A DNA stretch of 64,000 bases from Bidens hawaiensis (taxonomy: Eukaryota; Streptophyta; Magnoliopsida; Asterales; Asteraceae): contig JAIQDT010005816.1 in assembly GCA_021521415.1 (NCBI GenBank), positions 62,001-126,000 on the forward strand, in the 5' to 3' direction. The position numbers and the translations under genes were made by a program. Position 1 is the stretch's first letter. Every line of letters starts with the position of its first letter. Positions 1 to 11,600 of the stretch are shown here, piece after piece. Below the pieces are notes generated by a model, which made no database searches, was not told where the DNA came from, and saw nothing but the letters and a program-made list of their open reading frames with translations.

Positions 1-1230
1 ATGTTTTTAAATCAATAGTAGATTCTTGTTTTTTTTCCAAAGACAAAGCAAGTATTAATTAACTTAAAACATCCTTACGCCGTCAAAGATAACCACGTTG
101 TCTCTCACGCTCTTGCTGCTCACTTTCTGCTGTCGAAGCTCATTGCCACCACCTCCGACGAACGTTGAATTCTTAAACTTTATTTTCCCTTCATCTTCTA
201 CACTGTTTTATTTGTACTCTCCTCGCCAGTTCTCTACCGGCCGCCGCTGCCAATCCGCTATCCAGCGACCACCAGTAGGCAAATCTCGCCGCCCACCTTC
301 TCCATGACAGACTAGCATGCAAGAGTGGGTGTTAGGGTTTTAGGGAAAATAGTGAACCTGCAAATTTGGGGGGTTTTGGTGATGGACTTATAGTGGGGGT
401 TGGTGAAACTCCAAGTGAAGATGTATAATATTATCAATACATCAATGAATCAGATATGATATTTCATTATGTGACTCTTTGGGTTGTTTCGTCCCCAATT
501 TGGTTCCTTGACCTTCTTGGTCATAGAACCGAAGCTGGTTTTTGGGTTCTTTGGCCTTCTTGGTCATTTAATCGGAGTTTAATCTTTGGGTTTTTGAGGC
601 TCGATTGCTTTTCGTGGCTGGGGGGGGGGGGGGTTATTGGGTGGTGGTGGTATGTTAGGGGCTCTTGAAGGGGGTGTGTTTGGCCGTGTCCGTTTAGAGG
701 TTTTCACTGTTGCCAGGATGAATTGCCGGGGCCGAAGGAGGTTATTAAGAGGCTCCATTTGTCATCAGATGATAGGAAAGGGACCTTGCGGGAGGCGGAC
801 TCTATGAATTTTGATTTGTTTGTTTCGGTTGGTGAGGCTTTAAAGGTCTCGCGCCAGTGGGTGTGTGAGGTGTGTATGAGTTACATGCTCTTCGTCGAGG
901 GTGCCATCATGATGGCCGGACGATCTGGTTCAAGTGGGTCGCGGAAATGTGGAGGAGTTTATAATAGGGATTGCTAAGCCACATGTTGGGAGGGAAGTTG
1001 GTACGGTGGGAAGGGTGGGGGTAGATGTGGCTCTCTTTACCGTGTCTTCTCTTTTCCTATCACGATTGTTAAAAACATCTCTCATAGTTGTTGTATGGCT
1101 TTTTCCCAGGCCTTAGTGGTTGCACTGGATAAGGTGGCGGCTATGTCAGAGTATGTTGAGGCGCGGGTGAAACTTTTGGTTTTACCATGTCGCACATTAT
1201 GAGTTTTCAGACTTTCTAACCATCATGAAC
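1..1230. other. Intergenic stretch, no gene recognised
   Basis: No coding region can be supported here. Several open frames of 60-84 codons exist (for example 456-668 and 723-977), but none shows a motif I recognise. A run of 14 G lies at about 620-633. The part from about 690 to 1120 is more GC-rich than its surroundings and may be an old element fragment, but I cannot name it. Confidence 0.5.
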
Positions 1231-1329
1231 GCAGGTCTGGCTATAGGAATGCCACTCCCAACCTAAGGCAAAAATGTCGGGACGCAAACCGTTGATTCAC
1301 AGCTTCCAAGGCACTAACATAACAATATT

Positions 1330-2957
1330 AGTGACATTATTTAATTATTTTTTTAAGTTAAAATCAAGTACACATCATCTCAAACAAAAACAATTTAATC
1401 CAAAACAAATAATAAATAACATCTTAACAAATTGTCTTTTAATTTGGTAACCTAAAGCCTATTCTATGTGATCTTCAACCTTCATTTCAAACCAAAGAAT
1501 AACCTGCAATATGCGTACAAAATAGAATATATTTGTCAACACGAGGTTGAGTAAGTAATCACCAGATTTTGTTGTAATAATATAATACGTAAGAAATAAG
1601 TGTGATAAAATAATAAACAAATAAGCAAGTAAGCATGTAGCATATAAGCATTCAATTTTTCAACACACAAAAATAATGATTTGCTAGTTATGGATAATAT
1701 GTAATATGAAAATACTAAGGGGTACACATAAAGCCCCCAAAGGTTTGAAGATAGTAAAATAAGGAGAGTGATTACTCACCTTGTTACTTAGATGAGTTTA
1801 GCGATAGATTTTTAACTTGTTGATTGAGCTGACATGAATGAACCTGAAACTTTGATAAAATGAAGTAGAATTAAAAAGGAGAACATAGCTGCTGGAATCA
1901 AGTCAAACGGATGAATTAAACTCAAGATATGAGATTTTTAACGTTTAAGCGAGCTTGTACTGTTCTAAATCAGAACTTTGAATCTGGAGTCGGTTTTTGA
2001 CCAGTACACTCAAAATATCAAAACAAACATGATAGTTCTGTGATCCGAAAGCTAGTTTTGAACATAAGGTATAGTAATCGAAAAAGTACCAAAATTGACT
2101 TCTATAACCCTAAACGGGTCGTACAGCAATTGACCAACAAAACCCCATCAACATGTAAAATGGATTAAGGGCTTTTGTTAGTTGGATGAAAACAAACATT
2201 TTATCAGAAGACAACTTACCCGGAAATATAAAGGAACGATGAGAAAATACGAGTCAAAGAGTCTTGAAGCTTGAAAGTCAAACCGAAGAACAAAGATTCT
2301 TGAAGAAAAACACCATAAACACCATTTGAATGAAAATTGAAGACGAAGGCTGAGCTTAAATAAGTGTTTTAGGGTTTTATGTTATGTTAGTTTAAATAAT
2401 AAATTCATAAATTTGCTTATTAACAATATAATAAGTAAATGGGCTCGTTTAGGAAACAAATAATCAATTAATGACAAAATCGGACCTAATAACTTAACAA
2501 GTTAATTTTTATTAATATAGGAATGAACTTGGACATGTAGCATGACCAAATGACTTTTCTTGTAACTTAATTTTTGTTAATTAGGTTTAAAATGGGAAGA
2601 TTGGGCATTAAAACGAAATCAGAACGAATTTTTGCTGAACTGGTAGTTGGTCGCGATACACGACCAACATAGGGCAACCCCGTCGCGCTACGAGATGGGT
2701 GGGTTTTCATCAGATTTTCTAATTTGTTATTTTTAGTCCCCGAACTTCTTTAAAATGCGTTTTTAAGTCAAAATAAGCGATTTTAAGGGTTTCTAAGAGT
2801 TGTTTGACGAGTTTGAAAGTTATGAGAATATAAAATAAGTTAAACCAAGTTAAATACTAATAAATCCAAGTTTTTATTAATACAGAAGATCCGAATTACA
2901 TTCTCGAATTGGGTTAAACATAAACGAATACAAATACGAAAAATCCGAGATGTTACA
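1330..2957 (-). repeat. Degenerate Ty3/gypsy-type LTR remnant
   Basis: Read on the minus strand, the segment begins at 2957 with TGTAACATCTCGG, a common start of plant gypsy LTRs. It contains a phrase with CGTAGCGCGA (around 2690) like the palindromes in the solo LTR at 36,707-38,839. The part near 1,450-1,560 resembles 6,530-6,640 (GTGATCTTC..., a TTTGTC-AACA stretch), so two diverged LTR copies in the same orientation seem to lie in the first 7 kb. The left boundary is an estimate and no target duplication was found. No coding sequence is visible. Confidence 0.4.
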
Positions 2958-2959
2958 AG

Positions 2960-4050
2960 GAAGTCTCTACAATGTTATAGTATTAAGCGGTCTCTACAAT
3001 GGTAGCTTGGAGTGACAATGACGGTTTCATTGAGCTTATTTTATCGCTTTTTGACCAAACTTTAGGGGTTTTCCTCCGGTTGGTGATGCATTTGTCCTCG
3101 AGTCTAATAACTCCGGGTTGTGCGCCAATGTTCAATAATGCTTGTGAAAAGTTGCGGACGGGCGTTTTACTGCCGTGGTTAAAGTTTATTGCTCTTAAGA
3201 GGTTGCACCTTTTGGTAGGGATAATTTGAATGCATTGGTGTTTAAGCATCCCATCCCGCCCCCTCCGATTATGCCTGTTTCCTTTCTTTCCGAGCCTCCT
3301 TTGTTGTGGACGTTGAGAGTGTGCTTGGGTGCATTAAATCTTTCCCTAAAGAGGCTTCCTGTGGGTGGGACGGATTGAGACCCCAACACATTTTAGATGC
3401 ATTGTGAGGAGAGGGTTCTCCGATCGCGAATATTTTACTCAAGGCTATTTCTGTGGTGGTTAATTTATTTTTAGAGGGAAGGTGTCCTAGGGTGTTGGTA
3501 GAGTTTGTTGCTTCTGCCCCCCCCCCCCTACGCCATTGGTTAAACCAGATAATAGGATTAGACCTATAGCCATAGGGGCCATTTGGAGGAGGTTGGTCTC
3601 TAAGGTGGCTATGAAGGGTGTTGGAAAGGAGATTGCTAAATACCTCTATGACTTTCAATGTGGGGTGGGAGTCCCTAGTGGGGTAGAGGCCATCCTACGT
3701 AGCGCGAACATATTTCTAAATTAGTTTCACTCGGCTGGGTCATTGGCTATTCTTATTGTTGATTTCTCTAATGCCTTCAACTTAGTCGACAGGATAACCC
3801 TTCTACATGAGGTTCAGAGTCGATGCCCTTCTATTTCCATTTGGGTGGATTTTCTATTTGGGTAGTCGGCTAAGCTATATGTGGGTAATTTTTGCATTAT
3901 GTCCACCACTGGGGTTTAATAGGGGGACCCTCTTGGGCTTCTCCTTTTTGCCTTAGTTTTGCATCCACTTGTTCACCAAAACATATATCATTGCAATAAT
4001 GTCTTCCATGTTTGGTACTTGGATGATGGTACAATTATTGGGGACACTAG
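2960..4050 (+). pseudogene. Non-LTR (LINE-type) reverse transcriptase pseudogene
   Basis: Translated pieces in shifting frames match the order of a plant LINE-like reverse transcriptase. IRPIAIGAIWRRLVSKVAMK followed by GKEIAKYLYDFQCGVGV lies in the open frame at 3536-3724. A palm-domain stretch with DFSNAFNLVDR (about 3,760) comes next, then GDPLGLLLFALVLHPL (about 3,925-3,970), and finally the catalytic box WYLDDGT (about 4,015-4,035, the Y-x-D-D motif). The frame is broken by several stops, for example after 3720, near 3865 and near 3918, and by shifts around 3,370-3,530, where a C-run sits. The endonuclease domain is not recognisable. The 3' part ends abruptly where another element begins at about 4052. 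This is a dead, old copy. Confidence 0.75.
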
Positions 4051-4051
4051 T

Positions 4052-4630
4052 GTAACATTCGTCTAATTCGGACCGAAACCCGACCCATTTAATTTTTTTA
4101 TCTTATTATTCGGATATTCATCATTATTATTTACTTTATTTGGTTTGTCTTTATTTCTTTTACGCATCAGTTGAATTCGTTATTAATGAAAAGAGTTATA
4201 AGAACTTTTAGTTATGCGCAAAATCCACTCTTTATCTATGATTGGTCTTGACCCAACTAACTGATTTAACTATGGGGGCCAAATTTCAAAACATTTGAAT
4301 TTTAGTTATTTTTCTTTCCTTTTTTCTTTTTCCCTACCACCGCCGGCTCCCATTGATTCATTGGAACCTCGATTAAATCCGTTAATCACGGAATTGACCA
4401 TGTCTAAACGTTAATTGAGCAAAAACGTGTCGAAATCATACTTTAATCGTAGTAATTGACAGCTAATTGATGATAAATGCTATGCTTAACGAACTACGGC
4501 TTAACCCGACCTCAAATCGCTATATATACATGACCTTAACTCAATTAAATCACCGTACACCGTCTTTGCATCATAACAAATCAAAACCCTAACTCAATTT
4601 TGTCTCATAAGCTATTCACATCGACTTTAA
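4052..4630 (+). repeat. Possible gypsy LTR fragment with leader
   Basis: The sequence abruptly starts with TGTAACATTCGTCTAATTCG at 4052 inside the RT pseudogene. This is a typical plant gypsy LTR start, and it is followed within 600 bp by a gag remnant in the same orientation. A TATA-like TATATATACATG lies near 4,520. The LTR end and primer-binding site could not be placed, so the extent is approximate. Confidence 0.35.
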
Positions 4631-5304
4631 TAAAAATGAAATGGAAAGCGTTTAAAGAACTTGTAATAAAAATTTTTTGTCCCATGCATGAAACGGATCT
4701 TATTCAAACCAAGTTTTTAAACCATAAAGTGTAAGACACTAATCTCAAGGAATACAATACTAAGTTTCATGAGTTTTGTAGATTGGTACCACACTTGGTA
4801 ACACCCGAATCCAATAAAGTAACGTTCTATATTTGGGGTTTACCTAGGGAGATTAGAGACATGGTGAGGTCTCATTTGCCTCAAACCACTGACTCAGCCA
4901 TGATTGGTTGGTTATCTCATGAATGGTCTTATCAGAAACCAAGAGTAATATAAGAATGGTAAAGGAAAAGTAAAAGAAACCTAGGAAAAGAAAACAAATA
5001 AAAGCAGAGAAAAGAAGGAAGGGTCATTTAAATTCACAAGACCAATCTGTCATATTGTGGAAGGAGACACCTTGGGAGATGTTTGAGACAAACTAACATT
5101 CTCAAAAGCAATCCGTTGGTCACATGTGCCTTCTGCAAGAAAATTGGTCACTCAGAAGATGTCTGCAGGAGGAAAATAGTTGAACACTATAGTTGTGGAG
5201 AGAAAGAACATTTTAGCACAGAATGTCTGAAAAAGGCAAGCACCGCAAGTGGAAGCGGTGCTAAGAAAGGAAATGCCCAAGTACATATGTTAAGCACACA
5301 ATAA
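4630..5304 (+). pseudogene. Chromovirus-like gag pseudogene with zinc knuckles
   Basis: The segment encodes, with stops, a plant gypsy Gag. FKELVIKIFCPMHETDLIQ and KEYNTKFHEFCRLVPHLVTP are followed by FYIWGLPREIRDMVRSHLP, which is the conserved core of the retrotransposon gag domain. The open frame at 5083-5304 holds one zinc knuckle, CAFCKKIGHSEDVC, and a degenerate second one (SCGEKEHFSTEC, lacking the first Cys). Such proteins form the virus-like particle and bind element RNA. Breaks include the stop before DTNLKEYN (near 4,733) and another after QKPRVI (near 4,950). No protease, RT or integrase follows, so only a 5' fragment of the element remains. Confidence 0.75.
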
Positions 5305-5694
5305 ACATCTGGCAATCAAGAATAAAAGTAGAAAAGAGTATGCCTAATGAATGTTCGAGATTCCAAGGCATTAGAAATAACTAATAGTTTAGTTAACTCT
5401 TATAAACTGTTTGTAAACTCGTTTTTAACGAGAAGTTTTGTAACAGAAAAAGAGTATTTAAATCCTTTATGTATATAAAGAAAAACATTAGCATACAGTT
5501 CAACTCTTATACAGACAGTGTTATTCCCCTTTCAATTGCTGCATTCCCACCACGTGAACCATACTTTAAGGAGTTAGAGAAAAATCGAAACATGTTGGAA
5601 AATTAAAGAATTTTTCACGTAAACTTTAAAACACGAGGAAGAGTTAGGCATAAAGCTTAGGAATAATGTGTGTATTGTATACATGTCATGAAAA

Positions 5695-5738
<44 letters not shown>

Positions 5739-6005
5739 AGTATATATATGAACAATAAACAATTAAAGACCGCATGCATATCACATATAAAGGCGTACCA
5801 TTTATTTCGGACATATTATATGCCCGAGTGCGGCGTTGATCACTCATAGAACGCAACTAAAGTGACAGTAAACATCATTCATATTAAAATTATCAAAGTG
5901 TCATATGATACACGTAAAAGAACCGTTACATAGAATGTAATTAAAGCAAGACAAATAGTTCGTTTATTAACAGCTAGTGTTTTGCCCACTCGGCACGTGC
6001 ATGAA
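5305..6005. other. AT-rich spacer with (AAT)n microsatellite
   Basis: No gene is visible. A perfect AAT microsatellite of about 14 units lies at 5695-5736. A TATA-like TATGTATATAAAG near 5,470-5,482 may belong to an old LTR, but no boundaries can be drawn. Confidence 0.5.
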
Positions 6006-6009
6006 TATT

Positions 6010-6410
6010 AAATCTTGGCGGTAGTAAAACTCAAGTGTTGAGTTGGTAAGTCGATACGAATTCGGTCGGTTTCGGTTACGTGCGTGAATGTACCGGTACT
6101 AAAACCAATATTTTCGACGTCTGTTTGGTCGGTAAACCTAGCCGGTGGTAAAACTCAAGCGTTATCGGTCCCTGGCATTGAAGCGGTAATACGACACGAA
6201 TTCGGCCGGTTTCCGTTACGTTCGTTACGTTACAAGAGCTAAAAAAAGGGAGAAAAAAATAAAAATCGAGGTAGACCAATGGGGTGGTGTTGCTTGATAA
6301 ACTTGGTTGGTAAAACCGGAGCATTGATAAACCGGAGCGTTATCGGCCATAGTCGTTAAGGTTATGATTCTACGTGAATTTTGTTGGTTATATCAGTACA
6401 ATATTGAAAC
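6010..6410. repeat. Diverged tandem repeat, about three copies
   Basis: Three related units can be aligned by eye. A phrase beginning GGTAAAACTCAAG and another reading ACGAATTCGG(T/C)CGGTTT recur at about 6,020-6,110 and 6,140-6,230. A weaker copy lies at about 6,305-6,400. Spacing is about 140 and 175 bp. No coding potential is seen. Confidence 0.5.
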
Positions 6411-6449
6411 TAAAAAAAAGGATAAAGAATAAAAACAAAATCAATGATC

Positions 6450-7190
6450 AATATGGTGCCGCCAAATGGCCCAATCATAACTTGACAGCACCAAACTTCT
6501 CAATTGTTATAGATAATAATAATAACAGCCTAAGGTTGAACTAGGTGATCTTCGCCTTGAAACGACTTCAACCTGTAGCACGTATAAAACAATAATTTGT
6601 CGATACGCATGTTGGTGAGATTTCATAAGAATTTACTATATGTAATATGAAAAAGATGTACGAGCCACATGTCATCATGTAACAATTCAAAGATAAAAGT
6701 AAATGTGTAAATGTAAAAGTAGACCCGTTCTAATTAGCGTAATGCAAAATCACTAGGGTAGCATGGGAGACTAGCCGTGATCTTCGTGATGCGCGATCCT
6801 ATTTGGTCTCGTCTTTTCTCGAGTCTCTCACGCATCGCGAATGTTGAAGGATAAACACTTTTACTGTGCTGCCCAAACGAATCCAGGTTTGGCCTAGAAT
6901 CGTCACGTGTTACGAAGAAAATGAGAGGACTTCTTCGCGACACGCGAAAGACAAACGTGACATAAAGTTTTGATTTTTTACACTTTTCACCCTTGCCTTT
7001 GTTTAAATGGAATTATAATATAAATATAGTAAATAGAGTTTGCTATCATGTATGTAACATCTCAACAACATAAAATAGCATGAGAAAACATATTTAACGT
7101 AAATAATTCATACTTTTATTAAAAATGAAGATTCGAATTATAAAACGGATTAGGTAAACAAATACAAATACAAATTTAACGAATATCGCA
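6450..7190 (-). repeat. Second degenerate gypsy LTR-like segment
   Basis: The region 6,530-6,640 resembles 1,450-1,560. The end near 7,035-7,190 (ACTTTTATTAAAAATGAAGAT...CGAATTA) resembles 2,860-2,957, including the TGTAACATCT-like word. Together this suggests another copy of the LTR family found at about 1.3-2.96 kb in the same orientation. Boundaries are approximate. From 7,190 to 7,534 only unremarkable flank remains. Confidence 0.35.
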
Positions 7191-7534
7191 GGGCATATTT
7201 CTAAGTATTTCACCTGCTATTTGTTGGCCAAAGGCCCAAACAAACATTCTGATCATCGGACCATAATGAACCGTAATAGGCCCAAAACTAACAAACTGTA
7301 AACCTGGCAAACCAAAACAAATAATAAATTGTTTTAACGTATTGAATCGATAAACATGTTTTTATGAAAGCATAAAAATAAACCACTAATGAATTATCAG
7401 GTAGTATTCTCCTCTCTAATTCATTAGTTTTCAAATCTTCAAAGGCTCAACCACCATCATCATTGAAGATGAACACCGAGTCTTCATCTTCATCTGGGTC
7501 TTCCTCCTTGACCTCGGGTTCGATCTTCACATGC

Positions 7535-8552
7535 TGAAGAGGTAGGTCTCAGCAGAGACCAGTTGGTCCCGCAAGACTCACCTTGAACAGGGACGTCTGC
7601 GCAAAGGCCATCTGCTCCCGCAGGACCCACCATGCTCATAGGATCTTACGCGCAGTACACAAGCTGTACACGCAGGGAAAACCTCCCAATGGTGAAGTAC
7701 CCCGCCTGTCCCCGCAGTTGCGGATACAAGCCATCAGGGAAGGCTACCCGCAGACAGCAGGGTTACACGCACAAGACACTAGCTACTTCAGTAGTCACAT
7801 GAAGGAATGAGCAAGGCGGGAACAATCCCGCCTAAATGAGCCAGTCTGATTCTGAAAGATCTTTTGTACCATACCTACCAAGGTATGGATAGGACAGACG
7901 ATCTGACCAGAACAGCCCATGAGCCAATCACAGGGTGACAGCTCATCGACAACAGGGCGAGGAGGAGCACCCTCTAGTACTGTTTGTCACTATTAGCCGC
8001 TGCCTACTCACCAACCCTTACTGAGGAGCATGCGCGGCCTACAGTTGGTGGAATAGTGTCACTGTTGGCCGTAACCTATTCACCAACCAGCATGGCCTGC
8101 GTACAATCCACAGTAAGTAGGACGTGCATAATCTATAGTTGGTGGAATAGTGCAGCCGACTTTGTTACTGTTGGCCGTAACCTACCCACCAACCAGTATG
8201 GCCTGTGCACAGTCCACTGTTGGTTGAACAGGAATACTATTCAGCCGGCTGTGCCTTCTAGGAAACCTACCTTCGGCTATAAATACTTCAATATCTTGGA
8301 ATGGTAAGATCATCTGCTATCCAGCTATCTAGCAATCTCTTAATATACACTTATATTCAGAGCAACCTAGTCTGATTCTCACGCCGGAGGGTGGTCACAA
8401 GGAGGAACCCCCCCTTCTCAGTGACGAGCTTACGGTGTTTGTTTTGCAGGTCTCCTGAAGAACAGCCTTCTCAGCTAGATCTCATTCGTGGGAAACATTA
8501 CTTAACCCCCAGATTACCTATAATCTGTACCGGGTCACTTAGTGTTTCTTCA
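7535..8552 (+). repeat. 5' LTR of Tat copy 1
   Basis: Starts TGAAGAGGTAGG and ends TTTCTTCA. A TATA box, TATAAATA, lies at about 8278-8285, so the transcript should start near 8,310. Two direct copies of a phrase containing GTTGGCCGTAACCTA, followed by CACCAACCAG, lie about 110 bp apart upstream of the TATA and may be enhancer repeats. The 75- and 107-codon open frames inside are repeated exactly in the 3' LTR and show no protein features. Confidence 0.95.
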
Positions 8553-8570
8553 TTGGCGCCATCCGTGCAT
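8553..8570 (+). other. Primer-binding site region of Tat copy 1
   Basis: Directly after the 5' LTR comes TTGGCGCCATCCGTGC. TGGCGCC at the start of an internal region is typical of Tat/Athila-type plant gypsy elements and pairs with a tRNA 3' end ending in GGCGCCA. The exact tRNA cannot be assigned by eye. The same sequence adjoins the 5' LTR of copy 2. Confidence 0.7.
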
Positions 8571-8612
8571 AAAAGCTAGAACTATTTTAGTTTTTTCACA
8601 ATTTCTGAAGAA

Positions 8613-11600
8613 ATGGTTAACGTTACTCCGGTCCAAAGGCCTGTAACCGACCAAGAGACCCCGGTAACAACCCCAGCAACTGGGGGGAACACCGGCGGTT
8701 ATACAATCCTTACGAACACTACCCCGACTACCCAAGCCGGGGCAAGTGGAGTAAATATTCCATTGGGGTTCACCGATACCCAACTGGAAAAACGAACGAA
8801 GGTCCCTCGCCAAACACTAGATCAAGTGAAGGCGTGGGCCGAAGCACGGCAAAGAGAATTCCAAGCCGAATTGGATGAACGCTTGCGTTCAGTTCAACAG
8901 GCTGACGAATTCACCAGTACTCGCCAACACCTCAATATGAGCAGTGACTGCGAGTACTCAGAAGACGAGTTGGAGTCCGATACCGACGCGAACCCTCGCC
9001 ATAAGGCGAAAGGGAAGCGTAAGGACACAGACGTCCAACCAAAAAGGAATTTTGGGGAAGCTTTTAAACCAATCGCGGAGAGAAACCCGCGTGACTTCTC
9101 CAAGACCTTTAGACCAACTGCTACAAATGCAGGAAGGTCAAAATTCGCAAGAGACATTGCGGAGGCAATCGCCCCAAGAAGCGCCAAACAAATGTCAAAC
9201 ATTGGCACTTATGATGGTCTATCCGACCCAGACGACCATCTGAACAGGTTCATTGCGGGGGCTACCGTCAGCAACTGGACGGAACCTACGTGGTGCTACA
9301 TGTTCCAGATGACTCTGGTCGGAGCAGCCAGGGCATGGTTCGATCGTTTACCGATCCACCACATATATGACTGGGCGGACTTTCAGAACAAGTTCAGCCA
9401 ACACTTCAGCCAACAGAGGAAGTACACTGAAGAGCAGTGGACGATCCTCAACTGCGTAAGAGAGGAGGATGAATCTTTACTAGACTTCATCACTCGCTTC
9501 AACTCCAAAAAGCTTAGTCTCGGCAACATAAGTGAGGATCTGGTTCGCGCCGCCTTCATCCAAGGCGCCGAATACCCAGAACTTATCCGCACGTTGACGG
9601 GTAAGGATGGCATGCCATCAACTTGGGATGCCATCATGACGGCGGCAAAGCTCTTTGCCGAGACGGAAAAGCAGCTGGGAAGGGACCTTCCCCAGAGTAC
9701 GCACCTCTACACGCAGAGGACAAGAGAGAACAATGTCCGGATCGCCCGGCAGAACAAAAAGAGGAGGCTAGGTATTTGGCAGTCAAGGGTAAACTTTGAC
9801 ACCTCATCCAGCTCTCGCCCTCTTGTTGGCGGAAGGGACAACACACACCCTTCAAATCGAAAACACCGGTGGACGCCACTCACAAAGAGCGTCACGGAGA
9901 TATTTGCCACGGAAAAATTGCCATGGCCCAAAGCCCCATCGATCCGGCAGAAACCTAATGCGGATCAAAGCAAATCCTGTGATTTCCACGGGACAAAGGG
10001 TCATGGTACTGAAGAGTGCACATCCTTGAAGGATATTATTGAAACATTTGTCAAGGATGGAAGGCTTGCACATCTCGTGGCATCGATCAGGAAGGGAGGA
10101 AGGAATGACAACCGGTACAGAGGTAACGGACGAAAGCCCGTCGACATTAGCATCAACATGGTTCATGGCAAGGTCAGAGGAAGAAAAAGACGGGTGGCAG
10201 AACCATGCGCGTGGAAGGAAGCTGAAGTACGCTTCCCGCGAGTGCCAGGAGGCCCCAGCAAAGAAGGCCCCATCGTCATCAGAAGCCAGCTGGGGCACTA
10301 CATCACTTCCCGCACTCTTGCTGACAACGGCGCTTCGTCGACAGTGATGTACAGGCAGTTCTTTGATAAACTGGACGATGAAGACAAAGAACGCTTGGAG
10401 ACGGTCTACGCTTCAATGGAAGGGTTTGATGGCAGTACAGAAACACCCCTGGGTATCCTCTCTTTCCCCGTTACTCTTACTGATGGGAATCATTCACGCA
10501 CAGAAGACGTGGATTTTGTCGTGATGAAAAAGCCACACCACACATACGACATCCTATTCGGAAGAGATGGGATGGCAAGATTCAACGCCGTGGTATCTTC
10601 AGTCCACGGCATGATGGGATGGCCAACAGCTGAGGGTGTAGCAATGATCTCTGGCATTCCCCAGGTATGCATCGCATCTGTCTCATCTAAACCCAAACCG
10701 AAGAAGGCTAAACCAACCATCACCGAACCGGAAAAATGGGCCTTCAATGGCAAATACCCCGACCAGGCCGTTACCATTGGACCAACAATTGTTGATCCCA
10801 CCCGCACCTTACTCAAGCGCTTACTGCAGAAAAACGCTGACATCTTTGCGTGGACACCAGCTGACATGACTGGTGTACCCCGAAGTAAAGCGGAGCATAA
10901 GCTCAAATGCGATCCGGCTGTTACGCCAGTCGTACAAAAGCGCAGGGTAATGGGGCCTGAACAAACTAACGCGTGTAGAACCCAAGTCAAGGAACTCCTT
11001 GACGCAGGCATCGTACGCGTTAGTAGATATCAAACATGGGTTGCAAATCCCGTAATGGTACCGAAGAATGACAAACAATGGCGCATGTGCATAGATTTCA
11101 AAGACTTGAACAAAGCATGCCCCAAAGATTGTTATCCGTTACCAGAAATTGATCTCAAAGTGGATTCGTTGGCACCATTTCGCCTTAAATGCTTCTTGGA
11201 TGCGTATAAGGGGTACCACCAAATCCACATGGCCATTGATGACCAGGACAAAACCGCATTTCGGACGCCCGATGGTACATTTTGTTATAAAATGATGCCA
11301 TTCGGACTTAAGAATGCAGGGTCCACGTACCAACGACTAATGGACAAAGAGTTTCATGCCCAAATCGGGAGAAACTTGGAAGTCTATATGGATGATTTGG
11401 TCATCAAAAGCCTCGAGCCTGAGGCGATGTTGAAAGACATTGAAGAAACTTTCAACACGCTCCGAAAGATAAACATGAAGCTCAACCCGAGCAAGTGTTC
11501 GTTTGGGATGGAAGAAGGGAAGTTCTTGGGAGTCATTGTTACTAAAGATGGCTTTAGAGCGAACCCTGAAAAGGTCGAAGCCATTGTTAAAATGGAATCA

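Noticed and set aside
723..1116. Two overlapping open frames (84 and 60 codons) in a GC-richer stretch
   Set aside because: No recognisable motif and no splice or promoter signals that support a gene.
2983..3658. Minus-strand frames of 88 and 129 codons opposite the RT pseudogene
   Set aside because: The plus strand carries the recognisable RT motifs; these are shadows.
7583..8307. Open frames of 75 and 107 codons repeated exactly at 18014-18738
   Set aside because: They lie in the two LTRs and are identical because the LTRs are; no protein features.
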